Part shown: in pieces, positions 41,714-53,600 of the stretch | How the letters are laid out: every line of letters starts with the position of its first letter | Position numbering within the stretch: the first letter of the stretch is position 1 | Assembly (NCBI RefSeq): GCF_964656455.1 | Contig: NC_135717.1 | Span: 16,820,775-16,884,774, forward strand | DNA: 64,000 bases | From: Halichoerus grypus | Taxonomy: Eukaryota > Chordata > Mammalia > Carnivora > Phocidae | Direction: 5' to 3' | Notes under the pieces: generated by a model | Databases searched by the model: none | The model's input: only the letters and a program-made list of their open reading frames with translations | Told to the model about the DNA's origin: nothing | Program-made: the position numbers and the translations under genes

Positions 41714-44425
41714 GTAAGCCGTCCCTGCCCGGCCTGGGGAGGTCGCCCCCTTTCTCCCTCCTACTGGGGTGGGTCCTCCACGTGGTCTGGAAGAAGGCTA
41801 GCAGCTATGCTGGGGTCCCAGCTCGGCTGGCTGATCTCGGGCAAGTCATCTAACCTCCTTATCTGCAAAATGGGCTTAGTGATGCCCACCAAAGGCAGGG
41901 GAAATGGTGACGCCCGGTGAGTAATACCAGAACCAGCCTTGGGGAAATTGGGCTGCTACTTCCGATGCTGCTTCTGCCCGGCCCCTGCCCTCCAGGAGTG
42001 GGTGGTAGGACGGGGCAAATGCAGTGCTGAGAGGTGGGTGATATTATTTTTGCTGGAGGAAATCAAGGAGGGCTTCTTAGGGGGAAGTGTCCCTGGAGCT
42101 GCACTTTTGTAAAATCGGTAGGATTTCGATATGCAGAGAGAGGACTCTTCCTCAGGTGGAGGAAACTGCAGAAGCAGCAGCAGGAGGTGGAATAATGGAA
42201 AAGAGGGTATTGTTAGTTTTCCATAGAGTTGAGGGTCTGTGTAGGGCGCACCCACTTTGTAGACGAGGAGTCCAAGTCCCAAAGAGAAGAAATGATTTGC
42301 TTAAGGCCATCCAAGGAATTCATTGCCGAACCCCTAATACTTATGCCTCCATTGCATATCACTGAGATGCCTGCCTGGGCTGTGTCTTCTCTCGGGTTCT
42401 CTAACCCTGGAACCAGGACTTCCACACTTTTCTTCTATTTCAGCCGCCGCCTCCATGCGGAGTTTGCTGCTGAACGAGACTGGGGCCAGTTCCACCAGCC
42501 TCGGAACCTCCTGCTGGCCTTGGTGGGGGAAGTCGGGGAGTTGGCGGAGCTCTTGTGAGTAGATGAAGTCTTCTTGGAACAGTCTGTGTGTTATGGGGGA
42601 GGGGAACATTTATCTGATCATTAACCATCCATGCTGGGCTCTGTACCTGGGGATAGAGAGGACTCACCTGTCCCTGCCCTCTTGGGGCATCCCAGTCTTC
42701 TGGGAAAGAAAGGTGTGAAAACAGCAAGGCAGGCCCAGGTCATAAGGGATGGTGGCAGCCTCTGGGGTGGAAAGGAGGGTGTTCTTTAGAAGACCTACCT
42801 CCCAGTGGCATTCCAGCCTTGAGAATCATTTGCAAAAGCAGTGAAGTAGGAAAGGGCAAGTTAAATTTAGGGAGATTCTGAGACTCCTTCAGGGTAAGCT
42901 TTTCAAGGGAGAGCAAGGATTTTGTATCTGTTTTGTTGTCTGCCATGTCCCACGTGCCTGGTGCACGAAAGGCAGTAGATACCTACAGAACGAGTGATGG
43001 GGCTGTGGAATAGAGGGGTGGCAATATGAACCCAGAGTGACAGAGCTGGAGTTAGGAAGTGATGGAGTTTGGACAGAAGATCTGACCAGATTTGAGTGGT
43101 AGAAAGATCCCTTTCTGCAGGGTGGATTGGGTCACCAAGAGAATTGGGGCAGGGGAGACCTATGAGGAGGCTGATACAGATCAGGCAAGAGGTGGTAAGG
43201 CAGGCCTAAACCAAGGCAGTCACTTTGGGGATGGAGAAATGAGAGCACAGAGATAAGTGTGAGGGCAAGCCATTCATTCATTACAGATATATGAGCATCA
43301 GCTATGTGCTAGGGCTTCTAGAATGAAGCCTTGAACAAGATAGGTTCCTGGGGCTCCTGGCTGGCCCAGTTCAGTGGGAGCAACTCTTGATCCCAGGGTT
43401 GTGAGTTTGAGCCCCTCATTGGGTGTAGAGATGACTTAAAAATAGTATCTTTGGAAAAAAAAAAAGACATGGTTCTTGCCTTCACAGTACAAGGAGAGTA
43501 ACAATAAATAAACTAATTTTATTTTTTTAAAAGATTTTATTTATTTATTTGACAGAGAGAGACACAGCGAGAGAGGGAACACAAGCAGGGGGAGTGGGAG
43601 AGGGAGAAGCAGGCTTCCTGCAGGGAAGGACCCTGGGATCATGACCCGAGCCGAAGGCAGGTGCTTAACGACTGAGCCACCCAGGTGCCCAAAATCCAGG
43701 AGTTTGGATCTTATTCTAAGTACAGTTGGGGGAATTTTAGCAGCGGAGGGACAAAATGTAATTTGTGGGTTTAAAAGATGGTACTGGGCAAGAGTAGAAG
43801 GTGAGTTAGCAAGCTTTCCCAGTGGTCCAGGTCTGGGGATTAGTCTGGAGTCGCAGTGGCTGGGGCTGGAGAGAAGTAGAATTGGGTCTTAATGAGTGAA
43901 ATGTTCTCTTGGCCAGTCCTTGGCTCAGGTTGGGACACAGAGGTCTGGATGAATCATCTGCTGGGGTCTCTTCCCCACCCTGACTCTGCCTGGGGCCCAG
44001 GTGGGTTGAGCGGTCCTTGAAGGAACTTCCTAAGACATGGGAGTGCGTTGTTGCAAGGACTGGGGTGCTCCTAAGAGAGGCGGAGCCCATCGTCTTAGCT
44101 AGCATCTGTGTGTTCTGCCCCCAGTCAGTGGAAGCCTGATGAGGAGCCTGGCCCCCAAGCCTGGCCCCCCAGGGAACGGGCAGCCCTTCAAGAAGAGCTT
44201 AGTGACGTCCTCATCTACCTGGTAGCGTTAGCAGCCCGCTGCCATGTGGATCTGCCCCAAGCGGTGCTCTCCAAGATGGACCTCAACCGCCGGCGCTACC
44301 CAGCACATCTGTCCCGCGGCTCTGCCCTCAAGTATACAGACCTGCCCCATGGGGCCACCTCTGAAGACCAAGCTGTGGGGCCTGCAGACCTTGACTGTGA
44401 GTCCACAGGCCAGGCCTCAACCTAG
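41613..44425 (+). CDS. DCTPP1: dCTP pyrophosphatase 1 (MazG-like), three exons
   Basis: Hydrolyses dCTP and modified dCTPs to dCMP and pyrophosphate, cleaning the nucleotide pool. Exons are 41613-41713, 42444-42554 and 44125-44425. They join in frame across GT/AG introns to 170 residues plus stop, the length known for mammals. The helical all-alpha NTP-pyrophosphohydrolase fold is shown by the metal-binding pairs Glu63/Glu66 in GEVGELAEL and Glu95/Asp98 in EELSDVLIYL. His38 and Trp47, also at family positions, sit in the substrate pocket. The N-terminus (1-30) is Gly/Ala-rich and disordered; the C-terminus after about 130 is likewise loose. Start chosen as the first ATG giving the family N-terminus ('..FSFSPEPTLEDI'). 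No defects seen. Confidence 0.97.
42444..42554 (+). CDS. DCTPP1: DCTPP1 coding exon 2
   Basis: Acceptor ..tatttcag, donor gtgagt. Encodes 'RRLHAEFAAERDWGQFHQPR' and GEVGELAEL, the first metal-binding helix. Confidence 0.96.
42900..43330 (-). repeat. L2-type LINE remnant
   Basis: Inverted L2 text in DCTPP1 intron 2: 'ggagtttggacagaagatc', 'gcaggcctaaaccaaggc', 'ttcattacagatatatgagc'. Confidence 0.55.
43351..43466 (+). mobile_element. Short-type carnivore SINE
   Basis: Plus orientation and diverged ('ggctcctggctggcccag'), with 'tgagtttgagcccctcat' and tail 'aaaaatagtatctttgg'. In DCTPP1 intron 2. Confidence 0.83.
43515..43690 (-). mobile_element. Internally deleted carnivore tRNA-SINE
   Basis: Minus orientation. 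About 25 bp of the usual middle is missing between 'gcaggcttcctgcagggaa' and 'ggaccctgggatcatgacc'. Confidence 0.87.
44125..44425 (+). CDS. DCTPP1: DCTPP1 coding exon 3
   Basis: Acceptor ..tgcccccag. Encodes 'QWKPDEEPG', the second metal motif EELSDVLIYL and the C-terminus, ending at TAG 44423-44425. Confidence 0.96.
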
Positions 44426-44599
44426 AAACACGGGCACAGGACTTGCAACTCAGCATGGCAACTGAGAAGCAGAGAGTGGCCTGGCCGTGGAACTTTGTTC
44501 TAGTCTTTTCCTAACAGATCAGGGGCCTGGGGGCCCTATTTCATAAGGTCTGAGGCCCAAGAACCTCCAGAAGACAGCCTCCTGGTATTTTTCACTGTC

Positions 44600-44605
44600 A
44601 ATAAA
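44600..44605 (+). terminator. DCTPP1: DCTPP1 polyadenylation signal
   Basis: AATAAA 175 bp after the stop codon, followed by a T-rich and GT-rich stretch. Confidence 0.85.
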
Positions 44606-44829
44606 AGTTTTGGTTAGCAACTTCTAGATTCTTCCTGGAGGGACTGGGGAGGCTCTATCTCAGCAGGTACTAGAGAAGGGCACCAGGGATGCCTCTGAGC
44701 CCAGCTGCCATGTTTCTCTAGTATACCTCCCACCTACAGGGCAGAGAGAGTGGATTTCTGGCAAGATCCCTGTTTGATGTCATGCAATTCCCTTAGCCCT
44801 TCTGGGCCTCTAAAGGGGACCGGAGGCTA

Positions 44830-45080
44830 TATGTAGTGCTGGTTAAGGGCCCAGATTCTGGAGCCAGGCTATCTGGGTTCAAATGCCATCTTTGATAATT
44901 ACGAGCTGGATGACGTTCATCAAATTACTTAAATCTTTCTGCGCCTTGGTTTCCTCATCTAAATTAAAATAATGGTAGCTACCTTACAGGGTTGTAAGGT
45001 TTAAGTTGTTTTTAAGTAGAGTGCTTAGGACAGTGCCTGGCATATAGGAGGGACTTTCTAAGTTTGCAGTTATCTGTTTG
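44830..45080 (+). repeat. MIR SINE, well preserved
   Basis: 'gattctggagccaggctatc', 'tgggttcaaatgccatc', 'ttggtttcctcatctaaa' and 'gacagtgcctggcatatag'. Confidence 0.82.
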
Positions 45081-45089
45081 CTTTTTCAA

Positions 45090-46540
45090 CTCAAAACTTT
45101 CAGGGGCCCAGAGCAGGAAATGTCAACAGTTAAGAGGGTCCTGGGCCTAAAACCCATCTTTGTCCATCAGGACCCCAACCCTGTGAGAGCCTAATGCTCC
45201 TCTCCCTGGGCCCTCATCACAAATTAGGGTCAAGTGTCAGACGTGGAGAACAGAGAGATTCCTCTCATCTTGGAGACGGCCCCTTACCTCCTCCCCTGTC
45301 CTCCCAAGGCCAATTGCCACTTGCAACTATAGTGTTGGGTATGATTTACCCCTTGTGTGACCTCAGGCACATCACTTCCCTTTCGGGGATACCCATGGCC
45401 TACCTCCCTCACAGTGCGGAGTAATGCCAGGGAAAACCCTCCGAACTACTTTTGCTGCCCCTATGAGCCTAATTCCACATCAGTAAAATAAGGCATTCCT
45501 CTTTACTGGTCTCATTCCTTTTACTAATGACCTCACTGCCTCTTAACCAGTGACCTCTCACTTGCCAGGGAAAACACTGCCGATTAGAACTGCTTCAGCT
45601 TTGTATTCCCAAACCCACCTTTCCTCTCCCTACTAGTGACAGCAGGAACCTTATCCTTACTGGTGTCTTATCGTATGTCCTCTCCATGATGAGTTACCTC
45701 CCCTCTCTTCTATATAACCAACTTCTCTTCCTTTCTATCAGCTCTGCCACCAGCATATATAACGCATAATCAAGTTTCTTCCCTACTCACCAAACAAACC
45801 CAACAAACCTCCAGCCATTTCCCTCTTGCTTTTCACAGCCAAGCCTCTTAAAATGGGTTGTCTACACCCATCCACTCGGCTTCCTCATTCTCCTGTTTAC
45901 GCTCTCACCCACTCAAGGATGGCTTTCACCCCCACTCCTCCTCTCACCACTTTCCCTGAGCTACAGATACAGCTCTAAAAGTGACCACTCCCTCCATGAA
46001 ACACTTTCCTTTAGATTTCCCAGACAGGATGCTTCTGTTTTCTTTCCAGCTCTGTCTGTTCTTTCACAGACTTTCCTTGGGTACCCTCTTCTAGAAGGGG
46101 TATCATGCACTCCAGACCTGCTATCCCCAAGCTATTATTTCCAGTCACCTCTCTGACTCCTCTGCGTTTACCTCACACTCAACGTGTCCAGATTGGGGTG
46201 TAAGAATTGCCACCCCTTCAATTCCTGTCCTGCTCCTCATCCTGTGCCCTCCTGACACCGCACGCTGGCATCCAAGTTAAGAAATGAAGTCAGCCCATCT
46301 CTCCTAGAAGGAAGTTCATGCCTGCTCGCCGAACAATGCAGCGGCTGCTTGACCAGAATATGCTGTATTTGTGGACCCTTCCAGACCTGAAGTTATGAGG
46401 ACTCCCCACACACATAAAAAGCCAGTTCAGGGAACCCCTTTGGGCCTATTGCCCCACTTGGCTCCCTAATTCAATTCAAGTCACTTAAGCCTGGGTAAGA
46501 CGCCAACTTTCCTCCTTCCCCCCACCGCCTCACTCACAGG
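45090..46540. other. Intergenic stretch between convergent DCTPP1 and ZNF771
   Basis: Pyrimidine-rich, mostly unique sequence with no supported gene. The two genes meet tail to tail here, with about 1.9 kb between their poly(A) signals. Confidence 0.55.
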
Positions 46541-46565
46541 CACAGGAGGGGCGAGGATATAATAC

Positions 46566-46571
46566 TTTATT
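46566..46571 (-). terminator. ZNF771: ZNF771 polyadenylation signal
   Basis: TTTATT on the plus strand is AATAAA on the minus strand, 250 bp after the ZNF771 stop codon. Confidence 0.82.
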
Positions 46572-46820
46572 CACTAACACGGGTCAAGGGGTTGTAGTGA
46601 GCGGGGAGTGGGCACTGTTTCCAGGGTTCCCAGTGAGGGGATTCTCCCTGCCTCCCAGTTCCAAGGCAGCCAGGCCTGCCATCCCACCCTTTCCCAGCCC
46701 CTGGTGATGAGCCAGGGAGGTCCTGGTTAATGCGGCCCCAGGTCGGGGGTCCCGGCGTGTCCGCCCCCACTCCCCCCACAAGCCGGACGCTCGCAACCCC
46801 GCGGCGACAAGAACGGCGGC

Positions 46821-47633
46821 TCAGCTGCCCTCGCACTCTGGGCAGCGCTCGGTGGCAGTGGCGGCCGTGGCGCCAGGGGGTAGCTTGAAGTCCCGGCCGC
46901 AGCCGGCGCAGATATAGAGACGGCGCCGCATGTGCGCGCGACGGTGGCGGATGAAGTGCGAACTGAGACGGAAGCGCCGGCCGCACTCCGCGCACGGGTA
47001 GGGCCGCTCGCCCGTGTGCGTGCGCGCATGCTCCGCCAGGTTGGAGCGGTGGCCGAAGCGGCGGCCGCACACGGCGCAGCGGTGCGGCTTCTCGCCCGTG
47101 TGTACGCGCCGGTGCTTGGCCAGCGCCGAACTCTGCGCGAAGCGCGTGCCGCAGTCGGCGCATGCGTACGGCCTCTCGCCCGTGTGCGTGCGTCGGTGGC
47201 GCGCCAGGCACGAGCTGCCGCCGAAGGCGCGTCCGCAGTCCGGGCACGCGTACGGCTTCTCGCCCGTGTGCACGCGCAGGTGCTGCGCGTAGTTGGAGCT
47301 CTGCGCGAAGCGGCGGCCGCAGTGCGCGCATGCGTACGGCTTCTCGCCCGTGTGGCGCCGCCGGTGCTGCCGCAGGTTCGAGGCGGCCGAGAAGCGCTTG
47401 TCGCACTCGGGGCACTCGTAGGGCCGCTCGCCCGTGTGCGTGCGGCCGTGTTTGGTCAGCGCCGACTTCTGCGAGAAGCGCCGGCCGCACTCGGTGCACG
47501 CGAAGGGCCGCTCGCCCGTGTGCGTGCGTGCGTGCTTGGCCAGCGTGGAGCGGCGCGCGAAGGCGCGGCCGCAGTCCGGGCACGCGTGTGGGCGCGCCGG
47601 GTCGGCCGACGGCGCTGGCGCCTCGCTCGGGAC
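46821..47633 (-). CDS. ZNF771: ZNF771 coding exon 2 (finger exon)
   Basis: Acceptor ..tctccccgcag. 270 codons plus TGA (46823-46821). All eight fingers and the Cys-rich tail are in this exon, as is usual for C2H2 genes. Confidence 0.97.
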   Translation of the reverse strand, partial: VPSEAPAPSADPARPHACPDCGRAFARRSTLAKHARTHTGERPFACTECGRRFSQKSALTKHGRTHTGERPYECPECDKRFSAASNLRQHRRRHTGEKPYACAHCGRRFAQSSNYAQHLRVHTGEKPYACPDCGRAFGGSSCLARHRRTHTGERPYACADCGTRFAQSSALAKHRRVHTGEKPHRCAVCGRRFGHRSNLAEHARTHTGERPYPCAECGRRFRLSSHFIRHRRAHMRRRLYICAGCGRDFKLPPGATAATATERCPECEGS

Positions 47634-50600
47634 CTGCGGGGAGAGGGGGAGGGGGGACACGTCAGCCCTGACAGCCGGGCGCGGGAGCCGGAGGCCGGGG
47701 TGTCCGCAAGCTGCAGCCTCTCAGTTCCCCGTTGTAAAACAGAAAAAGCGGCGGTGCCCGCCTCGGGGCGGTTGTGCGCTTTAAATGAGATAGTATGTTA
47801 ACGCATGTATCACAAGGCCTAGTGTCATTCTAGCAATTCGTTAATTCGACATATTTATTGAACGCGTACAATGTGCCGGACTCTGCTTAGGCACTGGGGA
47901 TTCAACATTAAATTAAAAAAAAAAAAAAAAACTGCTTCAGGAAAAATGGATAAAGAGTGCTGGTATTGGGGCAGGGAGTGGGTGCTGCACATTTAAATAG
48001 GATTGCTAAGAAACCTTACTGATATAACGGGAGCAAAGACTTAAAGGAGGTGAGAGAGCAGGCTACAGAGGGACCAGCAAGGCCCTGCGGGGAGTTTGCC
48101 TGTTGAGTTCCAGGAATGGCATGAAAAAGTGCCTAAAGCAGAATGCTTGAGGGATAGAGTGATGGATGGGGTGGTCTTGGGGGGGATCTCTTAGCTTAGG
48201 GCCAAGTAATATGAATGAGATGGGGAAGCAATAGAGCTGTCAGATGGTTTGGAGCAGGGATCTGAACAGATCAGACTCGTTTTAAAAGTCACCCTCGGGT
48301 TGCTGGCGTTGAGAACAGAAAGGAGGAGAGAGGGCAGAAGCAGGAGCCCAGTGAGGAGGCTACTTGTACTGCCGCCATCTCTGAAGAGAAGTGGCTCAGA
48401 CCCAGGTGACAGGTGGAAAGTGAAGGTGGTCTACTTCTGGATATATTTTGCAGTTTGAGACAACAGATTGGATAATAGATTGGATAGGTGGTGTAATGAA
48501 AGAGAGGAGTCAAAATGACTCCAAGGATTTTGAGTTTGGCCACTGCAAAAGTAGAGTGGCCGTCTGCAGAGATGAGGGCAGTGGGAGAAGCAAGGTGGTA
48601 AGTGAAATTTGTTTTGGAGCATATCTGCAGTTTTCCTGGACACATCTGGAGCAGAAAGAGGCCTATGCTTGGAGATGTTAATTGGGAAGCTGTCAGCCCA
48701 TCAATGGTTTTTAAAGCTGAGTCCGGATGAGATCACCCCAGTAATGGGCAGAGAGAACCTGAGGCAACAAGATGGGCAGCCAGCAAAGACTGAGCAGGAG
48801 CAGTTAATGAGGCAGGAGAGCCAGGAGGGCATGGTGTCTTAGAAGCCAGGCCGGGACCGAGTCCAGAGTCTTTAACAAACTTTTCAGAGCAAGCACCTAT
48901 CATTTTTTAAGTTGTGAAGCAAGGCCTGAAATGGAAAATTTTGAAAATGAGCTGGTTTCATGAGGTCTGAGCCTCTAGAGATAAAATCCAAAAAAGAAAA
49001 GAAATGTTTTGTAAGAGGCAGGGGAAGAGAAAACATTTTGTACTAACAGCAGAGTGAAGAGGAATACTGGGGGCACGTTGCTCTCTTCTTAGAAAAGAGA
49101 ATGCTTATCCTAGCAAAAGTGATAATATTGAACACCTACCGTGAACCAGACAGGCACATTAATTCAAGACCAAATGAAATACCTGGCACATATTAATGAC
49201 AAGAAAGTGTTAGCTTCTCCCCACATTCAATCTCCACAAAGTAGTTATTACTATTCTCATTTTATAGATAAGGAAACTGTTAAGAGAGGGGAGTGACAAG
49301 GAATAGTAAGGCTCTTTTCTTTCTGAAGTTGCAAGGAGGGCAACTTCAAGTCCTTCAAGATCCTTTATAAAAAGGCAGCTTTTTGGTAACCAACTCAGAA
49401 ACTGGAAAACAAGGCAGTTTGGGAAATTAGTGACCAGCCATGGGAACTCTGCTTTAAACAGTATTTATAGTGATAACGGTGATAACATTACACTGTAAGG
49501 CTTTGACAGTGCTATTTTATGTACATTACCGTATTAAACCTTCGTGTCACCCCCTTGAATCGGGTGTTATCTTTTGAGTTGGGAAAACAGAGGCTCATTG
49601 AGATTATATTCACAAAGCCAGGGGGAGTCGGGACTGACTCTAGAGCACTCACCCTTTCCCAGTAGGCTACACTTACTTCCCCACACTAGAATAGCCAAGA
49701 TGTGACAGAGGCTGGACTCCAAGTCCCTGGTGCTCTCCAAGGGGGATTCAAGGTTAAAATACAACTTGATACTTTAAATCAAGAAACTCCCCACAGCAGG
49801 TTTGGCACAGTCTGAATTCAAGGTAATACTTTCCAATCTTGCCCTGGTTTTGACATCTATTGGCTTTATTTCAACACGTCAGCCATTGTGGAGAGAATTT
49901 TTCTCATTATATTTACATTTTTCTGGCCCATTTTTCTTTGGCACCCTTCTGTAAGATGACTTTGACGAGCCTGAGGGCTTCCTTATGCTGGGTTCACTGA
50001 CTTATGAGAAAGGAATTCTTCACATGAGTAGCCTTAGTATCTCCAGCTTCAGGACAAGGGGCCTTGGATGCCCCAGGAAGAATATATATATATCTTTTTA
50101 GTAATCTCAACGTGAGGCTCAAACACGTGACCCTCAAATACATGAGATCAAGAGTCGCATGTTCTACCAACTGAGCCAGGGTCTAGCTCATTAAGACCCC
50201 AGGCAAGTCACTCCCTTCCCCTGCCTCAGTGTCCCAAGGAAGGTGAGGTAGGCTAGGTGAGATAAAAATTTCCCGACTTGAAGCATGCACACCACAAGAT
50301 GCAAGAGGACTCTAGGTGTTATGCAGGAAAACTATCTTATTATAATCATTATGTGTTTATTTTCACGGACATTAGAAAAACAATAGATCACATGAAACCC
50401 ACAGTTCCATCAATATCGTGTAGATGAAGGCAGGTTTATTTAGCAAAACGATGTGAATCTATTTGAAGAAAAGCAGTAAATAAATGAGCACAACAGGTGG
50501 GCAATATACATGTCACTGAAGCTTGGCAAATACCAGGCTAGGAGATCATTAAAGGCCCTTCTACGTCTTAAATCTACAGCTAGTAGACTTAAATATTAGA

Positions 50601-53600
50601 ACGGTATTTGTACTATAACAAGAGGTACTATGATTATACAATCAATGTAATATCATAACAGGAAAATCCAAGTATTTGAAGTTTGTGATTTTGTCTTCCT
50701 GCTTAGGTTTTTTTTTTTTTTTTTAAATCAAGGCAAACATGTCTGTTCCCCCTAGCCATTACTTTCCTAAATTAAGAACAACAGCTACCATCCATTGAGG
50801 ATTCACTATGTGCCGGGAACTGTGCTAAGTGCTTTTCACCCATGTTCTCGTTTTAAACTCTCACAGCCCTTTCTTTTGTGGTACTATCTGCTCCATTTTT
50901 GAACAAGGAAATAAGACTCAGCAGTAAAGTGATTACCCAAGGCCCTACAGCTCATCAATGGCAGAGCCAGGGTTGGAACTGAGAGTCCGTCCTTGTCCAA
51001 AATACCCATTCTCTTAGCCATGATGCAATTCTGTCATTGGCAAGTTGGGAGATCACCTACACAGCTTGTCTCCCTCCCCTAGGCTCTTTTAGCAGTCAGA
51101 ATCTCCCCTTTTTGGTACAAAGTATAAAATAACAACCCTATTCTCTTGCTCCTAGCTACAGGAACTGTGGTCCACAGATCAGCAACAGCAGCATCACTAG
51201 GAACTTGCTAGAAATGCAGAATCTCAAGGCCGACCCCAGACCTGCAGAATCAAAATCTTCATTTTAACAAGATCACCAGGTGATTTGTATGCATGTTAAA
51301 AGTGAAGAAACCTGATCTAGAAGAGAGAAGAGCTACTCCTGGAGAAAGCAGGTGGAAAAGGTGAAGAGGGCTTTACAGGCTGAAAGACCACATGGGCAAA
51401 GTCTTAGAGATGAGAAAGGGTTGGGTGTGTTTGAAGTCAGGGAATGGGATGGGTACTGAGTGATTAGAGATAAGCCAAGATGTGAGGTCAGATGGTGAGT
51501 AGCTTTGAATGCCAGGCTTAGGAGCTGAGACTTTATCCTGAAGGAAACAGGAAACCACTCAAGGGTTTAAGCAAAGAGAGACAGAATTGGATGTGTATAG
51601 AGCCCTCTGAGAAAATCTTTTCTACTCATTAAAGATAGACTAGATTTTGACAGGCAGTGAGAGGATACTCCAGCCCAAATGCGCATAATTCAGGCCTATT
51701 CTGGACAACGACTGGCCACGGGACTGGGTAATAGCAAGGAGTCACAGAATGTCAGCATTGGAAAGAGCTTTCGAGATCACCATTTTTAGAAACTGAGTCT
51801 CAGGGAGACCACACAGCAAATTAATGAGCTATGCTGTGGGCACAGTGCTAAATGTTCATAGGGTGTCTGTGTGCAATCCTCAATTCCAACCTCCTCCCCC
51901 AGACCCAGTAACCCAGATGATACTTCTCAGGCTGGCATTCGAGGACCTTAACTTTCATTACCCCTCTTTACCGATGAAAAAGCCGAGGCCAAGCTGGTAA
52001 ATGGTAGAATTAGGATTTGAACCAATGCTTTTCACCGCTACGTGATACCATTTAGACTCTAGCCCTACATACCTTTGATGACTAGACATGCCCGCTCTCC
52101 ACCTCCTCATCCTTACCTCCAGCCAGTCCAGTCGGGGTTCCCAAATATCCCCTTCTCTCCATCTTTTCTCCACTGCTGTCACAACCTTAGAGCAGGCTAT
52201 CAGCCTTCCCTGGCCTGGTCTCCCCATAGCAGCCAATGATTCTTCTAAATAGAAGATCCAGTCATGTCCCTCCTCTGATTTGAGGCTCTAAATTCCTATG
52301 CTGGATTCCAATGCCATTTTACTCTCTGGCTACCCCGACTTCTCTGGCCTCATCTCCTCTGAGCCTCTGCGTTTGCTATTTCTCCTCCTGGGATGCCCTT
52401 TCTCCTTCTCCATTTGCCAGATCACCACTGTGTCTTCAAGCACCAAGAAGCCTTCCCCATTGCCTTGAGTTGTCTGCCCTCAGTCCTCTGTCTAGGCCTC
52501 CAGGTTGGTTTCCCTGTTCACTCCCAGCCCCGGGGTTCAGCCCAGAAAGTTCTTTGATAAAAAGGAGTTGAAACATCTCCAGAAGGATGTCCTAGTGCAA
52601 GGTCCTGAACCGTAGGGAGAAGAATGACTATCAGCAGCAAATATTTACATAGTGTTTATTATGCACCAGACACAGTTCTAAGTCTTTTCAGTACTAACTC
52701 ATTTAGTCCTCACAACCTTAAGAAGTAGATCCTGTTATGATTTCCCTTTTACAAAGAGGAAACTGAGCCACAAAGAGGTTAAGAAACTTACCCAAGGTCA
52801 CACAGCTGGAAGGTGATAGAGTTGGAAGTCCACCTAAGCTCTGGAGTCTGGGTTCTTTTTTTTTTTTTTTTTAAGATTTTATTTTTTTAAGTACTCTGGG
52901 GCTCAAACCCACAACCACAAGATCAAGAGTCACATGCTCTACCGAGCCAGCCACGCGCCCCTGGAGTCTGGGTTCTTAACTTGTAGGCCAAAGGTGGAGA
53001 TCAGGGGATCCACAGAGCCAGAAGAGGCAGGCTGTGCTAGGATGACAGACCAAGGAGGCCTGAGGAAAACGGAACTAAACAGTTATTTTGACTGGAACCG
53101 GTTGCCAAAGCAGCCAGCCCCCTCCCCCTAGGGCCCAACACACCCACTAGGGGGCAGCAGAACTGTCTTTCCCAGAGAACTGGCCCCTTGCAGGAAGAAA
53201 TCAGAGGGAGCCTGGGCCCAGAAACCCCGCCCAACAGAAGTCCTCCAGATAGGACTCAGGGCTCCTCTGGCTGGGGGTGAGAGTCCTAAAAGGTTCTGGG
53301 AAGTGGAAACATACCTGGTGGCACTTAGGATCTCCCATAGGGAATTCTAACTCCTATTCGGATCTCCTTAAAAGTCCTCTCTTTAAACCTTCAAAACCCT
53401 CAGGATAAAACCCAGAGGAGAGGTCCCACCCAGCCTGCCAACCACCTTACTCTCATCCACGCTACAGCATGGCTGAACCACCTGCCTTCACTTCTCCCAG
53501 TGCCCCACCCACCTCCCTGAGCAATGAATCCGGCCGTTCCTTCTAAATCTCAGATCCCCACTGGTCTCAGCTAAGTCATCCCTTTACTAACTTTAAGGCC

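Noticed and set aside
41483..41920. 145-codon frame overlapping DCTPP1 exon 1
   Set aside because: A different frame from the one that gives the conserved DCTPP1 sequence and joins exon 2. It reads through the donor site into intron.
46567..47583. 338-codon minus-strand frame overlapping ZNF771
   Set aside because: It is an alternate reading frame of the same exon, low complexity (Arg/Ala/His), with no finger or other motif.
46932..47801. Long plus-strand frames (289, 169 and 116 codons) over the ZNF771 finger exon
   Set aside because: They are antisense shadows of a very GC-rich, periodic zinc-finger exon. The minus frame has eight intact C2H2 fingers and family length, while the plus frames are Arg/Ala-rich without domains.
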